64,000 nt of DNA from Dyella_B acidisoli (lineage in GTDB: Bacteria > Pseudomonadota > Gammaproteobacteria > Xanthomonadales > Rhodanobacteraceae). The position numbers and the translations under genes are program-made. The notes beneath the pieces are model-generated. The model saw only the letters and a program-made list of their open reading frames with translations. It made no database searches and was not told the origin of the DNA. Within the stretch, counting starts at the first letter, position 1; each line of letters begins with the position of its first letter. The stretch is taken from contig NZ_CP064031.1 of NCBI RefSeq assembly GCF_049532895.1, positions 3,906,001 through 3,970,000 of the forward strand. Direction: 5' to 3'. Below, one piece after another: positions 25,339 to 33,766 of the stretch.

Positions 25339-26508
25339 TCAACGCCGCAGGAACCCTCCACCAATCCCATTCTGGTTGGTGCGATCCTCTTCCAGTTCCA
25401 CACCTTCCAGGCCTTGCGACAGCGTATGCGCATCGCCGCCCTGCGACAGCTTGATGCGCAGGCGCACTTCGTTGGCGCTGTCCGCGTGACGCAGGGCATC
25501 TTCGTAGCTGATTTCGCCGGCCTGATACAGCTGCACCAGGCTCTGGTCGAAGGTCATCATGCCGAGGTTGCTGGATTCCTTCATCACTTCCTTGAGCTTG
25601 TGAATCTCGCCCTGGCGGATGTAGTCCTGCACCAGCGGCGTGCCCAGCATCACTTCCATCGCCACACGGCGCGCCTTGCCGTCCGGCGTGGGAATCAGCT
25701 GCTGCGCGACGATGCCCTTCAGGTTCAAGGACAAATCCATGAACAACTGTTGGCGCCGATCTTCCGCGAAGAAGTGCAGGATGCGGTCGATCGCCTGGTT
25801 CGCGTTGTTGGCGTGCAGCGTACATAGGCACAAGTGACCGGTTTCGGCGAAGTTGATCGCGTACTCCATCGTCTCGCGCGTACGCACTTCGCCGATCAGA
25901 ATCACGTCGGGCGCCTGACGCAGCGTGTTCTTCAGCGCGTTTTCCCAGCTATCGGTATCAATGCCCAGCTCGCGCTGGGTGATGATGCAACCCTCGTGCT
26001 TGTGCACGTATTCGATCGGGTCTTCGATGGTGATGATGTGACCGGTCGAATTCTGGTTGCGATAGCCGACCATCGACGCCAGCGAGGTGGATTTACCTGT
26101 ACCGGTCGCACCCACGAAGATGATGATGCCGCGCTTGGTCATCGCCAGTTGCTTGATGACCGGCGGCAGGCCCAGCTCCTCGATGGTGGGGATCTTCGAT
26201 TCGATCCGGCGCAGCACCATGCCCACGCAATTGCGCTGATAGAAACACGACACACGGAAACGGCCGACGCCCTGCGCGGAAATCGCGAACTGGCATTCGT
26301 GTGTTTTCTCGAACTCTTCACGCTGGTTGGGCGTCATGACGTTGATCACCATGTCGCGCGACTGCTGCGCAGACAGCGGGCTCTGGGTGATCGGCACGAC
26401 GCGTCCCTGCACTTTCATGGACGGCGGTACGCCGGCCGTGATGAACAGGTCCGACGCCTTCTTGTGGACCATCAACTTCAGGAATGAGGTGAAATCAAAT
26501 TCGCTCAT
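25339..26508 (-). CDS. pilU: Type IV pilus retraction ATPase PilU
   Basis: This 389-residue secretion-ATPase paralogue of PilT has Walker A GATGTGKST (133-141), an Asp-box IITIEDPIEYV, Walker B DVILIGEVR and a His-box CTLHANN. The C-terminal extension beyond PilT's length, ending in GGGFLRR, is typical of PilU. It supports PilT in pulling the pilus back at the inner-membrane base. It lies 28 bp after pilT. The 250 bp beyond its stop hold the IS end and the split repeat. Confidence 0.95.
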   Translation of the reverse strand: MSEFDFTSFLKLMVHKKASDLFITAGVPPSMKVQGRVVPITQSPLSAQQSRDMVINVMTPNQREEFEKTHECQFAISAQGVGRFRVSCFYQRNCVGMVLRRIESKIPTIEELGLPPVIKQLAMTKRGIIIFVGATGTGKSTSLASMVGYRNQNSTGHIITIEDPIEYVHKHEGCIITQRELGIDTDSWENALKNTLRQAPDVILIGEVRTRETMEYAINFAETGHLCLCTLHANNANQAIDRILHFFAEDRRQQLFMDLSLNLKGIVAQQLIPTPDGKARRVAMEVMLGTPLVQDYIRQGEIHKLKEVMKESSNLGMMTFDQSLVQLYQAGEISYEDALRHADSANEVRLRIKLSQGGDAHTLSQGLEGVELEEDRTNQNGIGGGFLRR

Positions 26509-26536
26509 GGCGGGCTCCCGTAGGGGCGTCCCCTAG

Positions 26537-27574
26537 TCACTTGAATACTTCTTTGTTCTTCGCATACCCGATCGCCTGCTGCTTCGCGATCAAACCGCGC
26601 TTCACCAGGTCGAGCAGGATCTGATCCAGCGTTTGCATGCCGTACTGCTGGCCGGTCTGGATAGAGGAATACATCTGCGCAACCTTGTCCTCGCGGATCA
26701 GGTTACGGATGGCAGGGATGCCCACCATGATCTCGTGCGCCGCAATACGGCCGCCGCCGACTTTCTTCAGCAGCGTCTGCGAAATGACCGCACGCAGCGA
26801 CTCGGACAGCATCGAGCGCACCATCGGCTTTTCGCCGGCCGGGAACACGTCGATGATGCGGTCGATGGTCTTGGCCGCCGAACTGGTGTGCAGGGTGCCG
26901 AACACCAAGTGACCGGTTTCCGCGGCGGTGAGCGCCAGGCGGATGGTTTCCAGGTCGCGCAACTCGCCCACCAGGATGTAGTCCGGGTCTTCACGCAGCG
27001 CGGAACGAAGCGCTTCGTTGAAGCCGTGCGTATCGCGGTGTACTTCGCGCTGATTCACCAGACACTTCTGCGAGGTATGCACGAATTCGATCGGGTCCTC
27101 GACGGTGAGGATGTGCGCGTATTCGTTCTTGTTGATGTGATCGACCATCGCCGCCAGTGTGGTCGACTTGCCCGAACCGGTTGGACCGGTCACCAGGATC
27201 AGTCCCTGCGGCTGCTCGATCAGCTCACGGAACACCTTGGGACAACCCAGGTCGTCCAGCGTGAGCACTTCGGAAGGAATGGTACGGAACACCGAACCGG
27301 CACCGCGGTTCTGATTGAACGCGTTGACGCGGAAACGCGCGAGGCCGGGAATCTCGAACGAGAAATCGACCTCGAAAAATTCTTCATAGTCGCGGCGCTG
27401 CTTGTCCGACATGATGTCGTAGATCAGCGAATGCACCTGCTTATGATCCAGCGCCGGGATGTTGATGCGGCGCACGTCGCCGTCCACGCGGATCATCGGC
27501 GGCAAGCCCGCTGACAGATGCAAGTCGGACGCCTTGTTCTTCACCGAGAAGGCAAGCAGTTCGGCGATATCCAT
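26537..27574 (-). CDS. pilT: Type IV pilus retraction ATPase PilT
   Basis: This 345-residue hexameric ATPase depolymerises pilin and drives twitching. It has Walker A GPTGSGKST (130-138), ILTVEDPIEFVH, DYILVGELRDLET and FGTLHTSSAAKTIDRI. The C-terminal AIRNLIRED motif, needed for retraction, is complete. It is the first gene of a pilT-pilU pair and is divergent from proC across 380 bp. Confidence 0.97.
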   Translation of the reverse strand: MDIAELLAFSVKNKASDLHLSAGLPPMIRVDGDVRRINIPALDHKQVHSLIYDIMSDKQRRDYEEFFEVDFSFEIPGLARFRVNAFNQNRGAGSVFRTIPSEVLTLDDLGCPKVFRELIEQPQGLILVTGPTGSGKSTTLAAMVDHINKNEYAHILTVEDPIEFVHTSQKCLVNQREVHRDTHGFNEALRSALREDPDYILVGELRDLETIRLALTAAETGHLVFGTLHTSSAAKTIDRIIDVFPAGEKPMVRSMLSESLRAVISQTLLKKVGGGRIAAHEIMVGIPAIRNLIREDKVAQMYSSIQTGQQYGMQTLDQILLDLVKRGLIAKQQAIGYAKNKEVFK

Positions 27575-27954
27575 CAGTAGTTTCCCCTAGAAACCGATCG
27601 TCTTGGTCGAAAGCAGGCCACAATCGGGACGACGGCAGGTCACCCGGACAGATGCATAGGTGCAGTACACCTGCCCCACCATTCCCCCGATCCTTTGCAG
27701 CGCCCCCGATACTACTCGCGGGGTGGGGCGGGCAGCCAGTCTTTGGGTGGTCTAATTGCGGGACCGAGCACAGAAAAGCTGGAAACGGGGAATGTGAGGC
27801 GTAAGGGAGCGGGTAGCACTTATCCCCAAAGACTTAATTTGGCAAGCGTGAAAGACCGGTTGAACTCTGTCCGCTGTGACTCGCACGTTCTCTGTTCCCC
27901 ATTCCCCAACGTCCAGTAAGGTATAGACCCGCAAAACCCTGGAACCACCCATAC
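27575..27954. other. Divergent intergenic region pilT / proC
   Basis: These 380 bp hold no gene that I can support. In many gammaproteobacteria yggS (PLP homeostasis) lies here, in front of proC; no remnant is recognisable. Short inverted pieces are present: AGGTG-CAGTA-CACCT at about 27659-27673, and GGGGAATG at about 27787 with CATTCCCC at about 27900. Promoters for pilT and proC must be here, but no strong box pair is visible. Confidence 0.5.
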
Positions 27955-28776
27955 ATGACCCGTATCGCATTCATCGGCGGCGGCAACATGGCGCGGAGCC
28001 TGATCGGCGGCCTGCTCAAGACCGGCGCACCGGCCGCCAACCTGCGCGTAGCCGAACCCATGGCACAGGCGCGTGAAAGCCTGGGCCGCGATTTCGGCGT
28101 CGCCACCTTCGCCGACAACCGGCTGGCCGTGGCCGAAGCCGATGTGCTGGTACTGGCAGTGAAACCGCAGGTGATGCCGGCGATCCATGCCGAACTGCGC
28201 GACACCTTGCAACGCAACCGTCCCCTGCTGATCTCCATCGCCGCGGGGGTACGCATCGATCAGTTGGAACGATGGTTCGGCAATCTGCTGCCCATCGTGC
28301 GCTGCATGCCCAATACGCCTGCCTTGATCGGCGCCGGTGCCACCGGGCTATGCGCCAACCTGCGTGTGACACCGCAACAACGGGAGCATGCGCAGCACAT
28401 CCTGGATGCGGTCGGCATCACGCGCTGGCTCGACGACGAAGCGCTGATGGACACGGTGACCGCGATCTCTGGCTCCGGCCCGGCGTACTTCTTCGCCGTG
28501 GTCGAGGCGCTTGAAGACGCTGCCGTGGCGCAAGGCATGCCGCGCGAGACTGCGCGCATCCTTGCCACACAGACATGCCTTGGCGCCGGCCGCATGCTGG
28601 TGGAAAGCAACGAAGCGCCCGCCACGCTGCGTCAACGCGTCACCTCGCCTAACGGCACCACCCAGGCTGCGCTGGAAAGCTTCAGCGCCGACCAGCTTCC
28701 GCGCGTCGTGGCCCGTGCCGTGGCTGCTGCCACCAAGCGTGGTGCTGAACTTGCCGCCGCGCTGGATAAGGAATGA
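27955..28776 (+). CDS. proC: Pyrroline-5-carboxylate reductase
   Basis: This 273-residue NAD(P)H enzyme makes proline from pyrroline-5-carboxylate. The N-terminal Rossmann motif is IAFIGGGNMARSLIGG. The family signature is in the C-terminal helical part, with ISGSGPAYFFAVVEAL and RQRVTSPNGTTQAALE. Length and motifs are normal. It is followed 3 bp later by yggT. Confidence 0.96.
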   Translation: MTRIAFIGGGNMARSLIGGLLKTGAPAANLRVAEPMAQARESLGRDFGVATFADNRLAVAEADVLVLAVKPQVMPAIHAELRDTLQRNRPLLISIAAGVRIDQLERWFGNLLPIVRCMPNTPALIGAGATGLCANLRVTPQQREHAQHILDAVGITRWLDDEALMDTVTAISGSGPAYFFAVVEALEDAAVAQGMPRETARILATQTCLGAGRMLVESNEAPATLRQRVTSPNGTTQAALESFSADQLPRVVARAVAAATKRGAELAAALDKE

Positions 28777-28779
28777 TCC

Positions 28780-29355
28780 ATGTCATATCTGCTCAGCGCC
28801 CTCGCATTGCTGGTCCAGGTCGTATTCGGTGCCATCGCCACGCTGTTTCTGGTTCGCTTGCTGGCGGAAGCCAATCGCGCGGACTTCCATAATCCGCTCA
28901 GCCAGTTCGTCTACCGTTACACCAATCCGATCCTGGCACCCATTCGCCGCGTGCTGCCGAACTGGCGGCGCATCAACCTGACCGCGTTGCTCATCCTGCT
29001 GATTACTTTCGTGGTCGAGCGTACGTTGATTTCCGTGCTGGATGGTTTCCTTCCACCATGGTTGAGCCTGTTGGTGATTTCGCTGGCTGACCTGCTCAGA
29101 TTCGTGCTCCTGTTCTACATCGTGGTGATCTTCGGCTGGTCCTTACTCAGCATGTTTTCACCCGACACATATCACCCGATGTACCGACTTGCCGGCACCA
29201 TCGTGCAACCCTTGCTACGCCCGCTGCGTGGCAAGCTAGTAGTGGGGAGCATTGATTTTTCTCCCACTGTGGTCGTGATCGTGTTGCTGCTCGCCATGCG
29301 GTTGATTGCTGATCCGCTGTTCGATTTCGGCGCAAGCCTGGCGCGAGGCGGGTGA
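28780..29355 (+). CDS. yggT: YggT family integral membrane protein
   Basis: This 191-residue membrane protein has two YGGT modules, each with a pair of membrane segments and a loop like SQFVYRYTNPILAPIRRVLP or LAGTIVQPLLRPLRGKL. The function is not settled; links to osmotic stress and cell division have been proposed for the family. It is probably co-transcribed with proC, from which it is separated by 3 bp. Confidence 0.9.
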   Translation: MSYLLSALALLVQVVFGAIATLFLVRLLAEANRADFHNPLSQFVYRYTNPILAPIRRVLPNWRRINLTALLILLITFVVERTLISVLDGFLPPWLSLLVISLADLLRFVLLFYIVVIFGWSLLSMFSPDTYHPMYRLAGTIVQPLLRPLRGKLVVGSIDFSPTVVVIVLLLAMRLIADPLFDFGASLARGG

Positions 29356-29362
29356 CGCCATC

Positions 29363-29911
29363 ATGCGAAAGCGATGGCTTCTGCTCTGCCTTGGCCTCGT
29401 CTTTAGTACGTCGGTGATGTCACAGCAGCAACCGCCCCAGGTCATCCTGCATGGCACAGTCACCACTGAGAGCGGCGAACATCCCGCGTGGTTCACGCTG
29501 ATGTGCACGCAAGGTTCCGGCGGCGCGTTGTCCTTGCAACTGTCGCTGATGAGCGAAACCGCGCCGGGCTTTCCTTTCGATGCATTTGAAGGGCCACGCG
29601 CGCCAGCATCATTTCAACCCAGCGCAGAACTGCGGGCAGGAAACCAGTCCTTCGGGCAGATCGCAGTCTCGGGTTGGTACGGCGGTGATGGTCCGGGCGT
29701 ATTCGTGTTCGGCATGGCTACAACGCCAGGGCAACACAACGCAGCAGCGAGTGCTGCGATGGCATTGAGCAAACCAGGCATGACGTTTACCTGGATTCAG
29801 AACAGCGGCAATGCACAAACACCGCCGCTAGTGGCGCAGTTTGTGCCGGATGCTGCGCAGCGCCGAGAGCTATCCCGCATCGCCGCACCATGCCTACCTC
29901 ATCATCGTTAA
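29363..29911 (+). CDS. Secreted protein of unknown function
   Basis: The 182-residue product begins MRKRWLLLCLGLVFSTSVMS, a signal peptide probably cleaved before QQQPP. The mature part looks beta-rich (HGTVTTESGEHPAWFTLMC, GALSLQLSLMSET, SGWYGGDGPGVFVFG). I recognise no family. It starts 7 bp after yggT, so it may be the third gene of that operon. A frame extending upstream to 29306 overlaps yggT and lacks a signal peptide start, so it is not used. Confidence 0.78.
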   Translation: MRKRWLLLCLGLVFSTSVMSQQQPPQVILHGTVTTESGEHPAWFTLMCTQGSGGALSLQLSLMSETAPGFPFDAFEGPRAPASFQPSAELRAGNQSFGQIAVSGWYGGDGPGVFVFGMATTPGQHNAAASAAMALSKPGMTFTWIQNSGNAQTPPLVAQFVPDAAQRRELSRIAAPCLPHHR

Positions 29912-29914
29912 TTC

Positions 29915-29975
29915 GTAGGTTGTTGGGGTGCAAACCCCAAGTATGGTCATGTTGGGGTTTGCACCCTAACCCACG
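29915..29975. repeat. GTAGGTTGTTGGGGTGCAAACC paired palindrome
   Basis: The arm TTGGGGTGCAAACCCCAA and the inverted arm GTTGGGGTTTGCACCCTAAC are separated by about 10-12 bp. It sits between convergent genes, 3 bp after the stop of the secreted protein gene and 4 bp before the end of the BtuF-like gene. It probably ends both transcripts. Confidence 0.85.
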
Positions 29976-29979
29976 ATGG

Positions 29980-30783
29980 TCATTCCTGCTTACGCACCCA
30001 ATCGGCAATCACGCCATGAATCGCATCCAGCCCATCGAACAACGCGGCTGGACCGGGCTGCAGAATGATCGGCGATTTGATTTCGTGCAGGTCACCGTTA
30101 CGCACCGCTGGAATTGCATCCCAGCCTGGTCGTTGCGCCACGCGCTCCGGACGAAAGCGCTTGCCGCACCAGGAGCCGAGAATGATATCCGGTGCGCGCC
30201 GCACCACTTCACTGCCATCCGCAAGAATGCGGTACTTGGCCAGCGATTCGCGGGCGAGTTCGGGAAATAGATCGTCGCCGCCGGCAACGCCGATCAACTC
30301 GGCCACCCAACGAATGCCGGTGATGATCGGCTCATCCCATTCTTCGAAGTAAACCTTCGGTCGCTTCGGCCACGCTGCAGCGGCGGCACGCACTTCGGCA
30401 AGATGCGCTTCGGCACGCTGCGCATAGCGCTCGGCCTTTTCGTGTGCACCCACCATCGCGCCAAGGCGACGGATATAGGCGAGGATGCCTTCCACGCTGC
30501 GATGATTGCTGATCCACACTTCGATGCCTGCGTGGATCAGCTCCCGCGCGATATCGGCCTGAATATCGGAAAAGCCGATAACCAGATCCGGTTCAAGCGC
30601 AAGGATTTCGCCCAGCTTCGCACTGGTGAACACGGATACCTTCGGCTTCTCCTTGCGTGCGCGTGCCGGGCGCACGGTGAAGCCGGAGATACCGACGATG
30701 CGATGTTCTTCACCAAGCGCGTAGAGCACTTCGGTGGGTTCTTCGGTGAGGCAGACGATGCGGTGGGGAAAGGGATCGGACAT
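29980..30783 (-). CDS. Cobalamin-binding-like (BtuF family) protein without a signal peptide
   Basis: The 267-residue protein has the fold pattern of class III periplasmic binding proteins: RIVCLTEEPTEVLYALGEEHRIVGIS, then LEPDLVIGFSDIQADIA, then PKVYFEEWDEPIITGIRWVAELI, then PDIILGSWCG. BtuF-type proteins deliver vitamin B12 or iron chelates to an ABC permease. No signal peptide is present. An in-frame TAA ten codons upstream of the ATG rules out a longer N-terminus, so the protein should be cytoplasmic. No permease or ATPase gene is adjacent. Confidence 0.8.
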   Translation of the reverse strand: MSDPFPHRIVCLTEEPTEVLYALGEEHRIVGISGFTVRPARARKEKPKVSVFTSAKLGEILALEPDLVIGFSDIQADIARELIHAGIEVWISNHRSVEGILAYIRRLGAMVGAHEKAERYAQRAEAHLAEVRAAAAAWPKRPKVYFEEWDEPIITGIRWVAELIGVAGGDDLFPELARESLAKYRILADGSEVVRRAPDIILGSWCGKRFRPERVAQRPGWDAIPAVRNGDLHEIKSPIILQPGPAALFDGLDAIHGVIADWVRKQE

Positions 30784-30829
30784 GGAAATGAGATAGCGCT
30801 CGTTGGTCTCTTAGAAGAGCCCGTTGTTT

Positions 30830-31270
30830 TCAGTGCCCAAGTACCGTCACGGTCACCTTGCGTTGATGCGGGTCTACGCGATGCTCCCACAAGTAAATGC
30901 CTTGCCACGTTCCGAGCTGTGGTTTGCCACCGTGTATGGGAAGCGTCAGGCTCACGCCGGTGAGGATGGCGCGTACATGCGAAGGCATGTCGTCAGGCCC
31001 TTCGGCGTCGTGCTGGAAGATGGCATCGCCATCGGGCACGGCGCGGGTGAACCAGCGTTCCAGATCGGCGCGCACGGCCGGGTCGGCGTTCTCGCTGATC
31101 AGCAGCGAACAGCTGGTATGCGTGGTGAAGATGTTGACGATGCCGGTATGCACGCCGCTGGCCGCTACCAGCTCGACCACCTTCTCGGTGATTTCGCTGA
31201 AGCCGCGACCGCGTGTGTGCACGGTAAAGCCGTTCTGCGCGACATGTTCCGCGGGGGTAGCTCGGCTCAT
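30830..31270 (-). CDS. yjbQ: YjbQ/UPF0047 family protein
   Basis: This 146-residue protein has the family core GIVNIFTTHTSCSLLISENADPA, HDAEGPDDMPSHVRA and GTWQGIYLWEHR. YjbQ proteins can show weak thiamine-phosphate synthase activity, but the physiological role is open. The ATG at 31270 has AAGGAG about 7 bp upstream and is preferred to a start at 31393. It is followed by the BtuF-like gene and preceded by pdxH on the same strand. Confidence 0.92.
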   Translation of the reverse strand: MSRATPAEHVAQNGFTVHTRGRGFSEITEKVVELVAASGVHTGIVNIFTTHTSCSLLISENADPAVRADLERWFTRAVPDGDAIFQHDAEGPDDMPSHVRAILTGVSLTLPIHGGKPQLGTWQGIYLWEHRVDPHQRKVTVTVLGH

Positions 31271-31298
31271 AGCGCGCTCCTTGGGATGCTCTGATCTA

Positions 31299-31886
31299 TC
31301 AGGGATACAACAATCGGCTGGTCCAGGTCTGGCCGTGGCGGTCCCAGCGCACGCGCTCGTGCAGTCGGAAATTGGCGCCGTACCAGAATTCAATCATGTC
31401 GGGCTCCACCACATAACCGCCCCAATGCGGCGGACGCGGTACGTCGCGATCGGCATATTGCCGCTCGTAATGAGCGACACGCTGTTCGAATGTCTCGCGC
31501 ACGGCCAGCGTTTGCGATTGCAACGAAGCCCATGCGCCAATCTGGCTGCCGCGCGGGCGGCTGGCGAAATAGGCGTCGGATTCCTCCGCTGGGGCCTTAC
31601 GCGTCAGGCCTTCCACGCGCACCTGCACGCCCTCGCGCAGACGCTTCCAGTGAAAGCACAATGCGACTTGTGGATGGGCGTCGATCTGCACACCTTTGTC
31701 GCTCTCGTAATTGGTGAAGAATCGAAACCCGCGCTGATCGGCCCCTTTCAGCAGTACGATGCGCGAGCTGACACGGCCCGCGGCATCCACGCTGGACAAG
31801 TTCATTGCAGTAGGCTCAGGATCGCCACTTGCCACGGCCTGATCCAGCAGGGTATTGAAAGTGTCAAGAATCTCGGGTTTGAGCAT
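31299..31886 (-). CDS. pdxH: Pyridoxamine 5'-phosphate oxidase
   Basis: This 195-residue FMN enzyme makes pyridoxal 5'-phosphate from PNP or PMP. FMN and substrate contacts are visible in SSRIVLLKGADQRGFRFFTNYESDKG, CFHWKRLREGVQVRVEG and SRPRGSQIGAWAS. The C-terminus WTSRLLYP is the family end. It is 28 bp from yjbQ, so it is probably in the same operon. Confidence 0.95.
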   Translation of the reverse strand: MLKPEILDTFNTLLDQAVASGDPEPTAMNLSSVDAAGRVSSRIVLLKGADQRGFRFFTNYESDKGVQIDAHPQVALCFHWKRLREGVQVRVEGLTRKAPAEESDAYFASRPRGSQIGAWASLQSQTLAVRETFEQRVAHYERQYADRDVPRPPHWGGYVVEPDMIEFWYGANFRLHERVRWDRHGQTWTSRLLYP

Positions 31887-31938
31887 GGGATGGTCTGTCA
31901 GGTCTTGAATCGTAGCCAGCGCACGTCATGATTACGCG

Positions 31939-32769
31939 ATGAAGGATGATGCTAGCACGCAGAACGAGGCCCTCGCCGGCCACCTGCTGGATCATTACGC
32001 CGGCCGCATCGCGCGAACGCAGCGGCCGTACGTACTTGGTCTGTCGGGCCTGCAGGGAAGCGGCAAGAGCACTCTTGCACGGGTGATCAAGACCCAGGCC
32101 GAACATCGTGGCTGGCCGACCGAGGTATTTTCGCTGGACGACTTCTACTACTCGCGCAGTGAACGCGAGGCGTTGGCCCATCAGGTGCATCCGCTGCTGC
32201 GCACGCGCGGCGTTCCAGGTACTCACGAGATCGAACTGCTGCTGTCTGTGCTAGCTGCCCTGCCGCACGCGTCGGACAAATTTCCGGTGAGCTGGCCGCG
32301 CTTCGACAAAGGCCGCGACACGCGCACACCGCCCTCACGCTGGCCACGCGCCACCCGCCCGCCACGCTTGGTGGTGCTGGAAGGCTGGGCGCTGGGCCTG
32401 AGGCCTCAACTGGAAAGTGCACTTGAAGAACCAGTCAACGAGCTAGAGCGTACCGAAGATTCGGATGGCCGCTGGCGGCATTGGGTGAATAAGCAACTGC
32501 GCGCCTATCAGCCACTATGGCGCAAGCTGGACGCCCTGATCGTGCTGCAGGCACCGAACTGGGAAGTAGTGCGCGAATGGCGCAGCGAAACCGAAAAGGA
32601 ATTGCTGGCGCGCGGCGCGCCGTTGGCGATGGATGCCACGGCCATGAAACGTTTCCTTGCTCATTTCGAGCGACTCAGTCGGCATGCTCTTTCCACCCTG
32701 CCCGTGCTGGCCGATACTTGCGTGGAATACGACACGAAGCATCATGTGATGGGCCTCAGTCACAGCTGA
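31939..32769 (+). CDS. P-loop kinase of the D-glycerate 3-kinase (plant/yeast type) family
   Basis: The 276-residue protein has Walker A in GLSGLQGSGKSTLA, then FSLDDFYYSRSEREALA, VSWPRFDKGRDTRTP, and VVLEGWALGLRP for the lid side. This pattern is shared with plant glycerate kinase (GLYK) and yeast Tda10, relatives of uridine and pantothenate kinases. The likely reaction is glycerate to 3-phosphoglycerate, but the substrate is inferred from family only. It stands alone, divergent from pdxH across 52 bp. Confidence 0.8.
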   Translation: MKDDASTQNEALAGHLLDHYAGRIARTQRPYVLGLSGLQGSGKSTLARVIKTQAEHRGWPTEVFSLDDFYYSRSEREALAHQVHPLLRTRGVPGTHEIELLLSVLAALPHASDKFPVSWPRFDKGRDTRTPPSRWPRATRPPRLVVLEGWALGLRPQLESALEEPVNELERTEDSDGRWRHWVNKQLRAYQPLWRKLDALIVLQAPNWEVVREWRSETEKELLARGAPLAMDATAMKRFLAHFERLSRHALSTLPVLADTCVEYDTKHHVMGLSHS

Positions 32770-32820
32770 AAAACGCCATGCTGCAGGCGCGACACATGCG
32801 CGATTTCAGACAAGCCATTT

Positions 32821-32850
32821 CGGAAATGTTCTATGTGTTCGAACATTCCG
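32821..32850. other. Imperfect inverted repeat after the kinase gene
   Basis: CGGAAATGTTC and GAACATTCCG are separated by 9 bp, with one bulged A. The repeat lies 50 bp after the kinase stop and 190 bp before the response regulator gene. It could be a terminator stem without a U-tract, or an operator. The rest of the 271-bp gap shows nothing clear. Confidence 0.4.
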
Positions 32851-33040
32851 CCCTTCCATAATCGATACACAGCAACGTCAAGTGAAAGCGAACTGTCTCG
32901 TTGACAGCTTGCCCAAGCTTTTTTTGTCGTTGCAGGCCCGACGGCCCATCCCGCTACACGCATATTAGGACGCTGCGTAATCGCCGAACGATCCATGGCA
33001 CAGCCGGCAGCGTGACCATAACCCATCATAGCTGCGCATC

Positions 33041-33766
33041 ATGTCCACGAAATTCGTCAACGACTCCTCTCCGTCCAGCGAACGCACTATCCGCGTGGCT
33101 ATTGCGGACGATCATCCGCTGCTAGTTGCCGGTCTGCTGCATGAATTGCGCGGACAGGCCGACATCCGCATCGTCGGCTCCGCTGCGAATTCCACCGCGT
33201 TGATCGAATTGCTGGAAACGCAGACCGTCGACGTGATCATCTCCGACTACGCGATGCCAGGCGGCAGCTATGGCGATGGCATCACGCTGTTTGGCCTGCT
33301 GCGGCAACGTTTTCCCAACGTGCGCTTGATCGCGCTCACCATGATGAGCAATGCCGACGTGATCCGTTCGCTGCTTGCGCAGGACGTAACCTGCATCCTG
33401 AGCAAAGCCGATCCGCTGGAATACCTCACCACTGCGCTGTATGCCGCGCTCGCCGGCAAGCGTTACCTCTCGCCTGGCATCGAGGCCATCGTGCATCGGC
33501 ACGGCATTCAGGGCGGCGCATCGATCTCACGTACACGCCATTTGTCCACGCGCGAACTGGAAGTAGTACGTCTGTTCGTATCAGGCCTCACCATCAGCGA
33601 AATCGCCGCGCGCCTGCATCGCAGCAAGCAGACGGTAAGCACGCAAAAAATGAGCGCGATGCGCAAGCTCGGTATCAGCCGCGATGCGGATCTCATCAAA
33701 TACGGCATCGAGGAACACCTGACCTCGCAGAACGCCGAACCGCACGCCGAGCCGAAGCAGATCTAG
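33041..33766 (+). CDS. RcsB-like response regulator (NarL/FixJ type), orphan
   Basis: The 241-residue regulator has a receiver domain (about 16-140) with VAIADDHPLLVAG, phosphoacceptor D69 in IISDYAMPGGSYGDGI, ALTMM and the lysine of ILSKAD. A LuxR-type helix-turn-helix follows (about 170-230). MPGGSYGDGITL and SKQTVSTQKMSAMRKLG are strikingly close to RcsB (MPGDKYGDGITL, SIKTISSQKKSAMMKLG). No sensor kinase, RcsD-type or Hpt gene is near. No ribosome binding site is obvious at the ATG. The stop overlaps that of the convergent SDR gene. Confidence 0.9.
   Translation: MSTKFVNDSSPSSERTIRVAIADDHPLLVAGLLHELRGQADIRIVGSAANSTALIELLETQTVDVIISDYAMPGGSYGDGITLFGLLRQRFPNVRLIALTMMSNADVIRSLLAQDVTCILSKADPLEYLTTALYAALAGKRYLSPGIEAIVHRHGIQGGASISRTRHLSTRELEVVRLFVSGLTISEIAARLHRSKQTVSTQKMSAMRKLGISRDADLIKYGIEEHLTSQNAEPHAEPKQI

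Noticed and set aside
27655..27745. tRNA or small RNA in the pilT-proC gap
   Set aside because: Some GC-rich stems can be drawn, but there is no T-loop consensus, no cloverleaf and no clear promoter-terminator pair.
29306..29362. Upstream extension of the secreted protein after yggT
   Set aside because: It would overlap yggT and bury the signal peptide. The ATG at 29363 gives a typical signal sequence at the N-terminus.
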